Source: Mycobacterium branderi
GTDB taxonomy: Bacteria; Actinomycetota; Actinomycetes; Mycobacteriales; Mycobacteriaceae
Length of the DNA stretch: 64,000 nt
NCBI RefSeq assembly: GCF_010728725.1
Contig: NZ_AP022606.1
Span: 4,588,001-4,652,000 of the forward strand
Reading direction: 5' to 3'
The stretch's first letter is position 1, and every line of letters starts with the position of its first letter. Below are positions 8,202 through 16,596 of the stretch, piece by piece. The position numbers were made by a program, and so were the translations under genes. Below the pieces are notes generated by a model, which was not told the DNA's origin, made no database searches, and saw only the letters and a program-made list of their open reading frames with translations.

Positions 8202-8636
8202 ATGGGCTTTGCTACCGCCGAAGCATCATCGAGCCACATGATGTTGAGCAGTCGGTTGGTCTCCGAATTGGCCGATGCGCACAGCACACTGCGGACCACC
8301 GTCGAGCGCACCGGCCCGGCCGTCGTCGTCCACGCTGGAGGCGAAGTGGACGCGTCGAACGAGGCCACCTGGCGTCACCTGCTCAGCGAAGCCGCCGCCG
8401 CCGCGTTCCCGCCCGGCGCGCTGGTGATCGACACCAACGGCCTGGACTTCATGGGCTGCTGCGCGTTTGCGGTCCTGGCCGACGAAGCTGAGCGCTGCCG
8501 GAGGCGCGGCGTCGAACTGCGGCTGGTAAGCAGTCAGCCGGGCGTCGCCAGGTTTGTCGGTGCATGCGGGCTGAACGAACTATTGCCTGTCGACGACACC
8601 GTGGACGCGGCACTGTCGACATCGGCCGACTGGTAA
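8202..8636 (+). CDS. STAS domain protein (anti-anti-sigma factor type)
   Basis: 144 aa. A single STAS domain starts near residue 30: GPAVVVHAGGEVDASN, then LVIDTNGLDFMGCCAFAVL, where anti-anti-sigma factors carry the phosphorylatable Ser. Here that position reads MGCC, so the usual serine is not present and phosphorylation control may differ. AAAGGAG lies 6 bases before the ATG. It matches M. tuberculosis Rv2638 in size and position after dedA. It probably binds an anti-sigma kinase of the RsbW type. Confidence 0.8.
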   Translation: MGFATAEASSSHMMLSSRLVSELADAHSTLRTTVERTGPAVVVHAGGEVDASNEATWRHLLSEAAAAAFPPGALVIDTNGLDFMGCCAFAVLADEAERCRRRGVELRLVSSQPGVARFVGACGLNELLPVDDTVDAALSTSADW

Positions 8637-8647
8637 AGCCTTTGCGC

Positions 8648-9274
8648 CTAACGGTTAATGCGTTGGGCGAGAATCTCTTTCCCTGCTCCGCTGAGCTGGT
8701 TGAGCGCGTCCGGCCGGGCTGCCATCGCCATCAGTAACGCCTCCCCCGGACCGCTGACTTCTTCTCCGCGGCCATGAGACCAATCCACGTCGGTGGCAAC
8801 CAGACGCAAACCTCGGGCCCGCCACGCGCCCCGCACCGCGGGAGCTCGCAACGCGAAGTCCAACACCCGTTGCAGGCGCTTGGGCGGGATGGCGCGCGGG
8901 ATACCCAGCGGTCGTCGGATGTCCTGCTGGTGGATCGTGCCGTCGACGAGTGCGGGCATGCCGCCGAATGCCGACATGAGGCCCCGGGGCGGGATGCAGG
9001 CACGCATCAGTTCGGTGAGTTGTTCGGGCGAACGAGCGGCGTACTCGGCGACTCCGATTGCGTTGATGCGGTCGGGCACCAGTCCGCCTTTGAGGAAGCG
9101 CCGCACCAGTTCCCAGCGGCTGAGCTCGTCGTAGCTGAGCACATGAGCGACGACGTCGCGCACTCGCCAGCGCTCGCAAAGACTGGGATGCTCCCATTGC
9201 GGCGGCGACAGGCCGGCGAGCAGGTTGGCGAAGTCCTCGCGTTCCGCGCAGGCAAGCCGCATCGTGTCGGTCAT
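8648..9274 (-). CDS. TIGR03083-type mycothiol-dependent maleylpyruvate isomerase-like protein
   Basis: 208 aa. The N-terminal DinB-like helical domain carries the family's hallmarks (FANLLAGLSPPQWEHPSLCERWRVRDVVAHVL, seen as short blocks SLCERW and DVVAHVL), and IHQQDIRRPLG is a typical second motif. Members use mycothiol or bind metal; the substrate is unknown. The ATG at 9274 overlaps the stop of the AHSA1 gene (ATGA), making a three-gene operon with an ArsR regulator. Confidence 0.75.
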   Translation of the reverse strand: MTDTMRLACAEREDFANLLAGLSPPQWEHPSLCERWRVRDVVAHVLSYDELSRWELVRRFLKGGLVPDRINAIGVAEYAARSPEQLTELMRACIPPRGLMSAFGGMPALVDGTIHQQDIRRPLGIPRAIPPKRLQRVLDFALRAPAVRGAWRARGLRLVATDVDWSHGRGEEVSGPGEALLMAMAARPDALNQLSGAGKEILAQRINR

Positions 9275-9756
9275 CGCACTGCGCCGGTGACGAGGTCGGC
9301 GAAATTCGCCAAAGTGCCGGCCCACCCGGCGGGATCGTCGAAGATCGCCCGCATCTGCTCGGTGTGCTCGCCGTAGCGTTGCAGGTTGCGGTGGCGCAGA
9401 TCGAGTCGAGTGCGGTCCGCGCCTTCCGGGGTGAACGTCACCTCGACCTCGGTTTCGAAGTCGGGATCGAATTGCCAATCGGCACCAATTTGCCAGAGCA
9501 GCACGATTTTTCGGGGAGGCTCCCAGAAAGCGACACGGCCCCAACAGCATTCGCTGCCGTCGACTCCGCGCTCGAACCAGCGCCCACCGCTGTAGGGTTC
9601 GACGACCACTTCGGCGATCTCGGAGTTGCCGATCGAATGTTCCCTGGGCCAAAAGTCGGTCATTCGCGCGGTGAACAACTCGAACGCACGGGCCTGCGTC
9701 AGCGGCACACTCACCGATCGGACAACCTCGACGGCGGCGGTGGATTCAGCGCTCAT
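9271..9756 (-). CDS. AHSA1/SRPBCC domain protein
   Basis: 161 aa with the START-like AHSA1 fold. Seen: an early SVPLTQARAFELFT helix, an EPYSGGRWFERGVDG strand, and VTFTPEGADRTRLDLRHRNL, followed by a long C-terminal helix with GWAGTLANFADL. The start at 9756 is preceded by AAAGGAG. Such proteins commonly sit behind ArsR regulators, as here, and bind small hydrophobic ligands. Function otherwise unknown. Confidence 0.8.
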   Translation of the reverse strand: MSAESTAAVEVVRSVSVPLTQARAFELFTARMTDFWPREHSIGNSEIAEVVVEPYSGGRWFERGVDGSECCWGRVAFWEPPRKIVLLWQIGADWQFDPDFETEVEVTFTPEGADRTRLDLRHRNLQRYGEHTEQMRAIFDDPAGWAGTLANFADLVTGAVR

Positions 9757-10063
9757 GCTTGCTCCTTTCGGCCAGGATCGCGAAGTTGTCCAGTGTGGTT
9801 TCCCAGAACCGGTCGAAATAGTCACGCACCACCCGAAGCCCCGACTGGTTGATGCGGTACAACCGCCGGGTGCCCGCGACCGATTCGACCACGAGCTCAG
9901 CGCTTTTCAGTACTCGTAGGTGCTGCGATACCGCGGGGCGCGAAACCGGCAACTGGTCGGCCAGCACGCCGACGGAAATCGGGCCCGATGCCAGCGTTTC
10001 CAGGATTGCGCGACGGGTGCGATCCCCCAACGCATCCAGCACGGCATCTGCCGACGCGGCCAT
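9746..10063 (-). CDS. ArsR family winged-helix regulator
   Basis: 105 aa. Clear ArsR/SmtB DNA-binding fold: LGDRTRRAILETLASGPISVG, then the recognition helix PVSRPAVSQHLRVLKSAELV and the wing GTRRLYRI (short blocks only quoted). No cysteine pairs for metal sensing are present, so it is probably a metal-independent member paired with the AHSA1 protein. Its 3' end overlaps the next gene by 11 nt. I chose the ATG at 10063; a longer frame exists upstream but lacks family similarity. Confidence 0.82.
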   Translation of the reverse strand: MAASADAVLDALGDRTRRAILETLASGPISVGVLADQLPVSRPAVSQHLRVLKSAELVVESVAGTRRLYRINQSGLRVVRDYFDRFWETTLDNFAILAERSKHER

Positions 10064-10152
10064 ATCGGTAAGTGTGCACGAACGGTAAGTCGCTGTCAAC
10101 GGTTCGTGGTGACTAACGTTTACTCGTTGCGGGATGGGGACACCGTAAAGCC

Positions 10153-11163
10153 ATGGGAAATTCACAAGTCGTCGTCGTCACCGGCGCGAGCGCCGGGATC
10201 GGTCGCGCCACCGCGCAGCTGCTCGGTCGGCGGGGCGCCAGGGTCGGCTTGCTGGCGCGCGGCGAGACCGGCTTGGACGGGGCGGCCGCGGATGTGCGCG
10301 CGGCCGGCGGTGAGGCGCTGGCGATCGCCACCGACGTGTCGGACTACGACGCCGTAGAACGGGCCGCGCAGCGCGTCGAGGAGCGGTTCGGGCGTATCGA
10401 CGCCTGGATCAATGTCGCGTTCAGCTCGGTGTTCGCGCCGTTCGCCGAAATCAAGCCGGAGGAATTCCGCCGGGTGACCGAGGTCAGCTACCTCGGCTTC
10501 GTGTACGGAACGATGGTTGCGCTCAAGCGGTTTCGGCAGCGGAACTCCGGAGTCATCGTGCAAGTCGGATCGGCGTTGGGCGAGCGATCGATTCCACTGC
10601 AGTCGGCGTACTGCGGCGCCAAGCACGCCATCAACGGCTTCACCGAGTCGCTGCGGACCGAGTTGATGCACGAGAAGAGCAAGGTGCGGGTCACCGTCGT
10701 GCAGATGCCGGCGGTCAACACACCGCAGTTCTCCTGGGTCCTTTCGCGTCTGGACAAGCACCCGCAGCCGGTGCCGCCGATCTATCAGCCGGAGCTCGCG
10801 GCGCGCGGGGTCCTGCATGCGCTTGACCATCCCCGGCGCAAGCAGTACTGGGTCGGGGCCAGCACTGTGGGCACGATCTTGGGACAGCGGGTGGCCCCGG
10901 CGCTGCTTGACCGATACCTCGCGCGAACCGGATACGACTCGCAGCAAACCGACCAGAAGGTCGAGCCGAATCGCGCGGGGAATCTGTGGGAGCCGCAAGA
11001 CGGCCCGGGCGGACGCGACTACGGGCCCCACGGCGTGTTCGACGACCGATCACATCGCCACAGCGCGCAGTTCTGGCTGACGCGGCATCGGCGGTCGTTA
11101 GTCGGTGCCGGTCTTGTGGGCAGCATGTTTGCCGCGTCGAGTTGGGCCCAGCGCCGGCGGTAA
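10153..11163 (+). CDS. SDR family oxidoreductase (long form)
   Basis: 336 aa. Classical SDR core in residues 1-190 with TGASAGIG, an aberrant NAG position (INVAFSS), Ser in VGSALGE and the YCGAKHA catalytic pair, so it should bind NAD(P). The roughly 100-aa C-terminal extension is basic and ends in a short hydrophobic stretch (SLVGAGLVGSMFAASS), suggesting membrane association. The substrate is unknown. It stands alone between the ArsR operon and the 13E12 gene. Confidence 0.82.
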   Translation: MGNSQVVVVTGASAGIGRATAQLLGRRGARVGLLARGETGLDGAAADVRAAGGEALAIATDVSDYDAVERAAQRVEERFGRIDAWINVAFSSVFAPFAEIKPEEFRRVTEVSYLGFVYGTMVALKRFRQRNSGVIVQVGSALGERSIPLQSAYCGAKHAINGFTESLRTELMHEKSKVRVTVVQMPAVNTPQFSWVLSRLDKHPQPVPPIYQPELAARGVLHALDHPRRKQYWVGASTVGTILGQRVAPALLDRYLARTGYDSQQTDQKVEPNRAGNLWEPQDGPGGRDYGPHGVFDDRSHRHSAQFWLTRHRRSLVGAGLVGSMFAASSWAQRRR

Positions 11164-11245
11164 GCAGCTGCTGTCCCAACAGCCTCCCTAATCACTTGCG
11201 CCACTGTGGAACTTAGTGGCGCTCGTCCGGCGGGCGTGATAGCAT

Positions 11246-11261
11246 TCGAACATGCGTTCGA
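11246..11261. promoter_or_regulatory. Perfect SOS (LexA) box overlapping the 13E12 start codon
   Basis: TCGAAC-ATGC-GTTCGA at 11246-11261 matches the established mycobacterial SOS box TCGAAC-N4-GTTCGA with no mismatch. Its 4-base spacer contains the ATG start codon of the downstream gene (11252). LexA bound here would block initiation or elongation directly. Several M. tuberculosis 13E12-family genes are known LexA targets, which supports the reading. Confidence 0.85.
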
Positions 11262-12622
11262 GTAGCCGTGAGGAGATCGTCGAAGCCTTCGACGCGCTCG
11301 AAGCCGACCTCAAGCGCGCCCTGGACCTGTCCTTCGAGGTGTTGACCACTCCGGAATGCCTGGCCATGCTGGAGCGCTGCGAAACCATCCGCCGGCGGTT
11401 GCCGGCGGTGGAGCATCCGCTGATCAACCAGCTGGCCGAACAGGCCAGCGACACCGAGTTGGGCGGCACGCTGCGCTTCGCGCTGGCCGAACGGCTACGC
11501 ATCACCCCGGCCGAAGCCAGCCGGCGCATCCACGAGGCCGCCGATCTGGGCGACCGACAGGCGCTCACCGGCGAACCGTTGGCGCCGCGGTTGCCCGCCA
11601 CCGCCGCCGCCCAGCGCGCCGGGCAGATCGGCACCGCTCATGTGGCGGTGATCCGTGGGTTCATGCACCGACTGCCCGGCTTCGTCGACGCCGAAACCCG
11701 CGCACACGCCGAGGCCCACCTGGCCGAGTTGGGGGCGCAGCATCGCCCCGACGACCTAGCCATGTTGGCCCAGCGGCTCACCGACTGCCTCAACCCCGAC
11801 GGCGACTTTTCCGACGACGAGCGGGCGCGCCGACGCGGCCTGACCCTGGGCAAACAAGGCCCCGATCTCATGTCGCACCTAAGCGGCTGGATCACCCCGG
11901 AACTGCGCGCCACCCTCGAAGCCGTGTGGGCCAAACTCGCCGCCCCCGGCATGTGCAACCCCGACGACACGACACCCGTCGTCGACGGACCACCCCCCGA
12001 GGAGACAGCCCAACGCGACACCCGCAGCACCGCTCAACGCCAGCACGACGCCCTGCTGGCCGGACTGCGCGCACTGATCGCCTCCGGAAACCTCGGCCAG
12101 CACAACGGGCTACCGGCCAGCATCATCGTCACCACCAACCTGCAAGACCTCGAAGCCGGCACCGGACACGGCCTCACCGGCGGCGGAACACTACTGCCGA
12201 TGTCCGATGTGATCCGGCTGGCCTCCCACGCCCACCACTACCTAGCCATCTTCGACAAAGGCAAAGCGCTAGCGCTGTATCACACCAAACGTTTAGCCTC
12301 CCCCGCGCAACGAATCGTGCTCTACGCCAAGGATCGCGGGTGCAGCTTCCCCAACTGCCCCGTACCCGGCTATCACTGCGAAGCCCACCACTGCACCCCC
12401 TACGCCCAATGCCACACCACCGACGTCAACGACCTCACCCTAGGCTGCGGCGGCCACCACCCCATCACCGAAGACGGCTGGACCACCCGCAAAAACACCC
12501 ACGGCGACACCGAATGGATCCCACCCCCACACCTCGACCACGGCCAACCCCGCACCAACCGATACCACCACCCCGACAAACTGCTAAGGGATGAAGACGA
12601 CGAAGGCGACGAAGATCCGTAG
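11252..12622 (+). CDS. 13E12 repeat family protein, DUF222 plus HNH endonuclease domain
   Basis: 456 aa. Residues about 20-300 form the helical DUF222 domain. The C-terminal HNH nuclease domain has [17 protein letters not shown], then [13 protein letters not shown], giving zinc cysteines and the catalytic histidines. The family is repeated in mycobacterial genomes (REP13E12) and serves as an integration target for phage phiRv1 in M. tuberculosis. The DNA target is unknown. The ATG sits inside a perfect SOS box, so induction on DNA damage is expected. It is full length with intact nuclease residues, so not a relic. Confidence 0.88.
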   Translation: MRSSSREEIVEAFDALEADLKRALDLSFEVLTTPECLAMLERCETIRRRLPAVEHPLINQLAEQASDTELGGTLRFALAERLRITPAEASRRIHEAADLGDRQALTGEPLAPRLPATAAAQRAGQIGTAHVAVIRGFMHRLPGFVDAETRAHAEAHLAELGAQHRPDDLAMLAQRLTDCLNPDGDFSDDERARRRGLTLGKQGPDLMSHLSGWITPELRATLEAVWAKLAAPGMCNPDDTTPVVDGPPPEETAQRDTRSTAQRQHDALLAGLRALIASGNLGQHNGLPASIIVTTNLQDLEAGTGHGLTGGGTLLPMSDVIRLASHAHHYLAIFDKGKALALYHTKRLASPAQRIVLYAKDRGCSFPNCPVPGYHCEAHHCTPYAQCHTTDVNDLTLGCGGHHPITEDGWTTRKNTHGDTEWIPPPHLDHGQPRTNRYHHPDKLLRDEDDEGDEDP

Positions 12623-12640
12623 TGGCTCAACGTCTTTGCG

Positions 12641-13297
12641 TCAAGCAGCCGCTATACCACTGCGTGCGCTGCGCAGGTCGTCGACGAAGGACGCGTAGTT
12701 CTCCTTCCGGCGCTCACTGCGGTCACGCACGATCGCCGACGGGTGAACGGTCGCCACCACGCGCGGCTCCGGCTCCACGCGCATGTCGAGATCGGCGGGC
12801 AGGTGAAGCACTTCACCACGATGCGCGGTGAGCCGGAACGCGCTGCCCAGCAACGACTGTGCCGCGGTTGCGCCGAGGCACACGATCACTTCGGGTTGCA
12901 CCGCCTCGATCTCGCAGAGAAGCCACGGCTGGCACGCGACGACTTCGGTGCGGCTGGGCTTTTGGTGAATCCGCCGCTTGCCTTGCTTCCTGGTGAACTT
13001 GAAGTGCTTGACGGCGTTGGTTTGATAGGTCAGCTCCGGATCGATGCCCGCGTCTTCGAGCGCACGCGCAAGCAGCCGCCCGGCCGGTCCGACGAACGGC
13101 AACCCCTCGACGTCCTCCCGGTCCCCCGGTTGCTCACCGACCAGCATGATCGGCGCGTCCGGTCGCCCGTGCCCGAAGACAGTCTGGGATGCGTTCTTGT
13201 ACAGCGTGCAGCCGTGGCAACTGCTTGCCGCGGCTTCAAGCGAATCCAGGCTGCGGTCGTCGGGCAGATACCGTGCCGCCCCGGCTGCCGTAGCCAT
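12641..13297 (-). CDS. udgX: UdgX-type uracil-DNA glycosylase
   Basis: 218 aa. Uracil-DNA glycosylase superfamily with motif GEQPG (residues 54-58), a CXXC at 27-30 for an iron-sulfur cluster and late motif HPSA. The UdgX-specific insertion KRRIH is present at 107-111; in characterised UdgX its histidine becomes covalently joined to the abasic DNA after uracil removal, and here it is His111. It acts on uracil in DNA in the cytosol. The ATG overlaps the stop of the LLM gene by one base (TGATG), so it is the second gene of that operon. Confidence 0.9.
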   Translation of the reverse strand: MATAAGAARYLPDDRSLDSLEAAASSCHGCTLYKNASQTVFGHGRPDAPIMLVGEQPGDREDVEGLPFVGPAGRLLARALEDAGIDPELTYQTNAVKHFKFTRKQGKRRIHQKPSRTEVVACQPWLLCEIEAVQPEVIVCLGATAAQSLLGSAFRLTAHRGEVLHLPADLDMRVEPEPRVVATVHPSAIVRDRSERRKENYASFVDDLRSARSGIAAA

Positions 13298-14253
13298 CAG
13301 GCCGCGAGTTCGGGCGCGATCTCCGACTCCCAGAAGTCGAAGAAGCGGTCTTGGTCGGGACCGATCTGCTGGACGTACACCTCGTCGAAGCCGGCGTCGG
13401 CGAATTCCCGGATCCGGTCGACGAAGGCCTTGGCGTCCGGCCCGCACGGCACGGCCTGCTCCACCGCAGACTCCGGCACCAGGCTGGCCGCCTGCTCGAA
13501 ATCCCTTGGCGTCGGCAGGATCTGGCCTAGCTGTCCGGGCAGCTGCTCGTTGGCCCACAAGCTGTGCGCAGTGCGCAGACCGTCTTGTCTGGTCGACGCA
13601 TGGCACACTTTGAACCCGGCCTGGGTCGGCTTGCCCGCGCCGCCCGCCTGCCGGAACTGCGAGACCAGCTCGGCCGACGGCATGGTGCACTGGAAGCCGT
13701 CGCCGATCCGCCCCGCCAGCCCCGCCGCACGTGCCCCATAACCGGAGATGTAGATCGGTGCCGGCTGCGACGGCAACGTGTACAGGCGGGCGTTCTCGAC
13801 GGTGAAGTATCGCCCGTGGTGGCTGATCTCCTTGCCGGAGAACAACTTACGGATTACCGACACCGCCTCCTCGAGCATGTCCCGCCGGACGGCAGTGGTG
13901 GGCCAGCGCTGACCGGTGATGTGCTCGTTCAGCGCTTCGCCGGTCCCCACGCCGAGCACGAACCGGCCGTCGAGCTGAGCTGCAGCTGTCGCGGCCGCCT
14001 GGGCGATCACCGCCGGGTGGATCCGCATGATCGGACATGTGACGGCCATGGTCACCGGCAGCGAGCAGGCCTGCGACAGTGCGCCGATGACCGACCAGAC
14101 GAACGGGCTGTGGCCTTGTTGCTCGCTCCACGGGTGGAAGTGATCGGAGATCCACAGCCTTTCGAAGCCGGCGGCCTCGGCGCGAACTGCCTGGCGTACC
14201 AACTCGTTTGGATGGAACTCCTCGCTGGTGAGGAGGTAACCGAGCGTCGTCAT
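13297..14253 (-). CDS. F420-dependent LLM-class oxidoreductase (FGD-like)
   Basis: 318 aa, luciferase-like monooxygenase fold resembling the F420-dependent glucose-6-phosphate dehydrogenase group (TIGR03557 type). Seen: an early FERLWISDHFHPW segment, GVGTGEALNEH, and KLFSGKEISHHGRYF. These match the F420-binding members rather than FMN ones; the substrate is not assigned. It leads an operon with udgX and starts 4 nt downstream of the end of the hemerythrin-like gene. Confidence 0.82.
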   Translation of the reverse strand: MTTLGYLLTSEEFHPNELVRQAVRAEAAGFERLWISDHFHPWSEQQGHSPFVWSVIGALSQACSLPVTMAVTCPIMRIHPAVIAQAAATAAAQLDGRFVLGVGTGEALNEHITGQRWPTTAVRRDMLEEAVSVIRKLFSGKEISHHGRYFTVENARLYTLPSQPAPIYISGYGARAAGLAGRIGDGFQCTMPSAELVSQFRQAGGAGKPTQAGFKVCHASTRQDGLRTAHSLWANEQLPGQLGQILPTPRDFEQAASLVPESAVEQAVPCGPDAKAFVDRIREFADAGFDEVYVQQIGPDQDRFFDFWESEIAPELAA

Positions 14254-14256
14254 CGG

Positions 14257-14817
14257 CTAGCGCTTACCGGTGATGGCGTCGCGCGCCCGGTCCAGCATCG
14301 CGGCGAACGGCCCGGCCATCAGGTTGGCCACTTGCGATTCCACCCCTGCGTGCGGCCGCGTCGGCGCGATCGCCTGGGCCAGCTTCGCGGCGCGTCCCAT
14401 TCTCTCGCGCTCCTCGCTGCTCAATTCCTTCTGGAGATTGGCGAATTCCTGTTTTTCTTCCTGCTCGGCGTGCTTGACGACGGCGTCGCGAAACTTGGCC
14501 AGCTCAGTGGCGAATTCCTGGGAGGCGACGTCGAGCTTCTCCAGCTTGGCGAGCACTTTCTTGGCGTCGTGCTCTTCTTCCAGTCGCGCCGCGACGACAT
14601 CTCTGCCGTTGGACAGCTTGCGCTTGGCCCGCGGGTGCACGATTTCCTCTTCGGCGGTTTCGTGCACAGCCAGCAGTCGACGGAGCTTGACGAACGGCTC
14701 CTTGCGGTCCTTGCCGGTGGCGTTGAGCGTCTCGGAGAAGAGTTCCTTGATCTGCTCGTGTTGGCTGACGAGGAACTCGACGACATCGGTGGGTGTCTTG
14801 GCGGCAGGCGCTGCCAT
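14257..14817 (-). CDS. Hemerythrin-like protein (Rv2633c type)
   Basis: 186 aa. HHE helices with VSQHEQIKELF, AVHETAEEEIVHP, LEEEHDAKKVL and VKHAEQEEKQEF, which provide His and Glu ligands for a di-iron or single-iron site. Compared with canonical hemerythrins the helices are Lys/Glu rich, as in M. tuberculosis Rv2633c, which has been described as an unusual hemerythrin-like protein with catalase activity. The C-terminal tail (residues 140-186) is an added helix. GGAGGAAAT precedes the ATG. It may share a transcript with the F420 enzyme and udgX. Confidence 0.82.
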   Translation of the reverse strand: MAAPAAKTPTDVVEFLVSQHEQIKELFSETLNATGKDRKEPFVKLRRLLAVHETAEEEIVHPRAKRKLSNGRDVVAARLEEEHDAKKVLAKLEKLDVASQEFATELAKFRDAVVKHAEQEEKQEFANLQKELSSEERERMGRAAKLAQAIAPTRPHAGVESQVANLMAGPFAAMLDRARDAITGKR

Positions 14818-14944
14818 GATTTCCTCCTGGATTGTCTGGATTTGCGCGCCGGGCTGTTGTGCGCGCGACTACCGGCTACCCGACGGCCGGGCCCGCGAAA
14901 CGCAGCAGGTGTAGCGGCGCGGTTGCTGGGGTACTGCATCGAAC

Positions 14945-15976
14945 GTGGTCACCGGATTGCGGCGGTGGTGTGCGGCGACGGCTGCCGGCGCCGTCGTCGT
15001 GGCGGGCTGTTCGTCGCCCGGCCAACCGGAGAGCGCACCCGAGGTGACGGTGATTCCCGTCGGCGCGGCGCTGCGCAGTCCGGTGTGGTCGTACCGCGCG
15101 CACACTCTGCTCGGCCTCACCGACGACCACCGGCTGGCCAAGGTCAGCGGCGCCGAGAACCCGGGCACGGCCCATACCAGCTTGTCGGGACCGTTAGACG
15201 CCGGACGCAACCTGCAGATCAGCCAGCGCGACGATCGACACGTCTTCGTGCCCCAGCCCCGGCGCGGCAGCGTCGCCGTCGTCGACATCGCCACCCTGCG
15301 GCCCGTCGCCCAGTTCGACGCCGGCCCGGCTCCCGACTATCTCTCCGAAGACGCCGGCATGCGCATCCTGCTCGCGCTGTCGGCGGACGGATCCACGGTG
15401 ACACCGGTCGAGCAGTACGGCTACCGCAAGTTGCCGGCCGCCAAGGTCGGGCACGCGGATTCGATCGACGGGTCCACCCGAGGACGGGAAATCGACTACC
15501 ACGTGTACGGACCGTCGGGAATCCGCTACTACAAAGGACCCTCGTCGCCGCCCGAGGAGCGCGGCGCGCTGGCCATGGACGTCGCGGTGTCGGCGGGCAA
15601 CAACACGAAGGTGACTCGCACGTATGTCGCCGACCACCAGCACAGCGTGCTCTACTCCGTCGACTCCCGGCGCGGCGGCAAGGGATTAGAAGTGGTGGGC
15701 CGCGCGCAACTGCCGTCGTCTCCGGTGCGCTATCTCGCAACCGACGACACCAGGATTTACGTAGCGACCGACCGGCACCTGGTGACGCTCGAGGCTGCCA
15801 GTTACGGTGGCTACCCGAACGACACCATGCACGTGATCCACATGGTCGACTACCGCGCGAATCTGCCTGCCGGCCAGGCGAAGTCGGCGCCGCTGTCCGG
15901 CATGGCGGTCGGACCACACCGGGTGTTCCTCACCCTGCGCAGCTCTGTAATCGGCGTCGCCAAACCACACCTGTGA
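14945..15976 (+). CDS. Putative lipoprotein, beta-propeller-like
   Basis: 343 aa. GTG start; an N-terminal signal with a lipobox ending VVAGC around residue 22 predicts a lipid-anchored exported protein. The rest has repeated strands with the pattern VAVVDIATLRPVAQF, RTYVADHQHSVLYSV and RIYVATDRHLVTLEA, typical of YVTN/WD-type beta propellers. No catalytic motif. It ends 7 bases before the next gene, likely co-transcribed. Confidence 0.72.
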   Translation: MVTGLRRWCAATAAGAVVVAGCSSPGQPESAPEVTVIPVGAALRSPVWSYRAHTLLGLTDDHRLAKVSGAENPGTAHTSLSGPLDAGRNLQISQRDDRHVFVPQPRRGSVAVVDIATLRPVAQFDAGPAPDYLSEDAGMRILLALSADGSTVTPVEQYGYRKLPAAKVGHADSIDGSTRGREIDYHVYGPSGIRYYKGPSSPPEERGALAMDVAVSAGNNTKVTRTYVADHQHSVLYSVDSRRGGKGLEVVGRAQLPSSPVRYLATDDTRIYVATDRHLVTLEAASYGGYPNDTMHVIHMVDYRANLPAGQAKSAPLSGMAVGPHRVFLTLRSSVIGVAKPHL

Positions 15977-15983
15977 GGGACTG

Positions 15984-16376
15984 ATGACAACGGCCATCGG
16001 CATCGACGACGACTTCGAACTGCTCGACGAGCAGATCGAAGCGCTGAAGAAGCTGGGACAGAAGGAAAAACTCGCCGAGGGTGAGAGCTACGACTTTTCC
16101 ATCAGGTGGGGCGCGGCGCTGGCCGGTCGGCTGCGACGGCTGGTGTACTACCGCGCGCAAGGCATCCTCAGCAAGACCGACGAACAACGATTTCAGGCAT
16201 TGTGCGACGAGTTGCGCGAGCTATCGGAACTGATCGACCGCTTCGGCCTGGCACAGCCGGTGTTCACCGATACGTCACCTGCAAAAGCTAACCGGCGTCG
16301 GGGAGTTCGACGGTCCAGCTCGCGGCGCGGGCTGCGGTTGCGTCGCGGACGAGGAAATCGTTCTCCCGCAACTTGA
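15984..16376 (+). CDS. Small conserved-looking helical protein, C-terminus overlapping an antisense gene
   Basis: 130 aa. Residues 1-97 are acidic and helical (DDDFELLDEQIEALKKLGQKEKL shown in part; DELRELSELIDRFG) and look like a genuine soluble protein. The last 30 residues become an arginine/serine-rich run and lie antisense to the end of the zinc-binding protein gene (89-bp convergent overlap). The original stop may have been lost by mutation. A start right after the lipoprotein stop suggests one operon. Function unknown. Confidence 0.6.
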   Translation: MTTAIGIDDDFELLDEQIEALKKLGQKEKLAEGESYDFSIRWGAALAGRLRRLVYYRAQGILSKTDEQRFQALCDELRELSELIDRFGLAQPVFTDTSPAKANRRRGVRRSSSRRGLRLRRGRGNRSPAT

Positions 16377-16596
16377 TTCCAGTTCGCGGCTTGGGGCAGT
16401 CCGGGTTGCGGCATGTCAACGCCACCATGTAGGCGTCGTCATCCTCGTCGAGGAACAGGAAACCGAGGTAGAGTGCGTCACCGACGTCGAATTCCGTTGC
16501 GCCGCAGGCCTCGCAGTGGCCGCCCTTGGCCGCGACATGCTCGAGCACACTTTCCCGCTCGGCCAGATTGAGGCTGACCAGCTCGGGGCGCCTCAT
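16288..16596 (-). CDS. Small zinc-binding protein of the molybdopterin operon
   Basis: 102 aa. CEAC near residue 27 and CRNPDC near residue 61 are two metal-binding cysteine pairs suggesting a zinc ribbon. Between them is an acidic loop (FLDEDDDAYMV). The ATG overlaps the stop of the molybdopterin-domain gene (ATGA), so it is the last gene of that operon. It might assist cofactor insertion or protein assembly; this is inference. Confidence 0.7.
   Translation of the reverse strand: MRRPELVSLNLAERESVLEHVAAKGGHCEACGATEFDVGDALYLGFLFLDEDDDAYMVALTCRNPDCPKPRTGIKLRENDFLVRDATAARAASWTVELPDAG

Noticed and set aside
11252..12622. Intein or group II intron maturase because of the HNH domain
   Set aside because: The N-terminal DUF222 domain and overall layout identify it as a 13E12-family protein.
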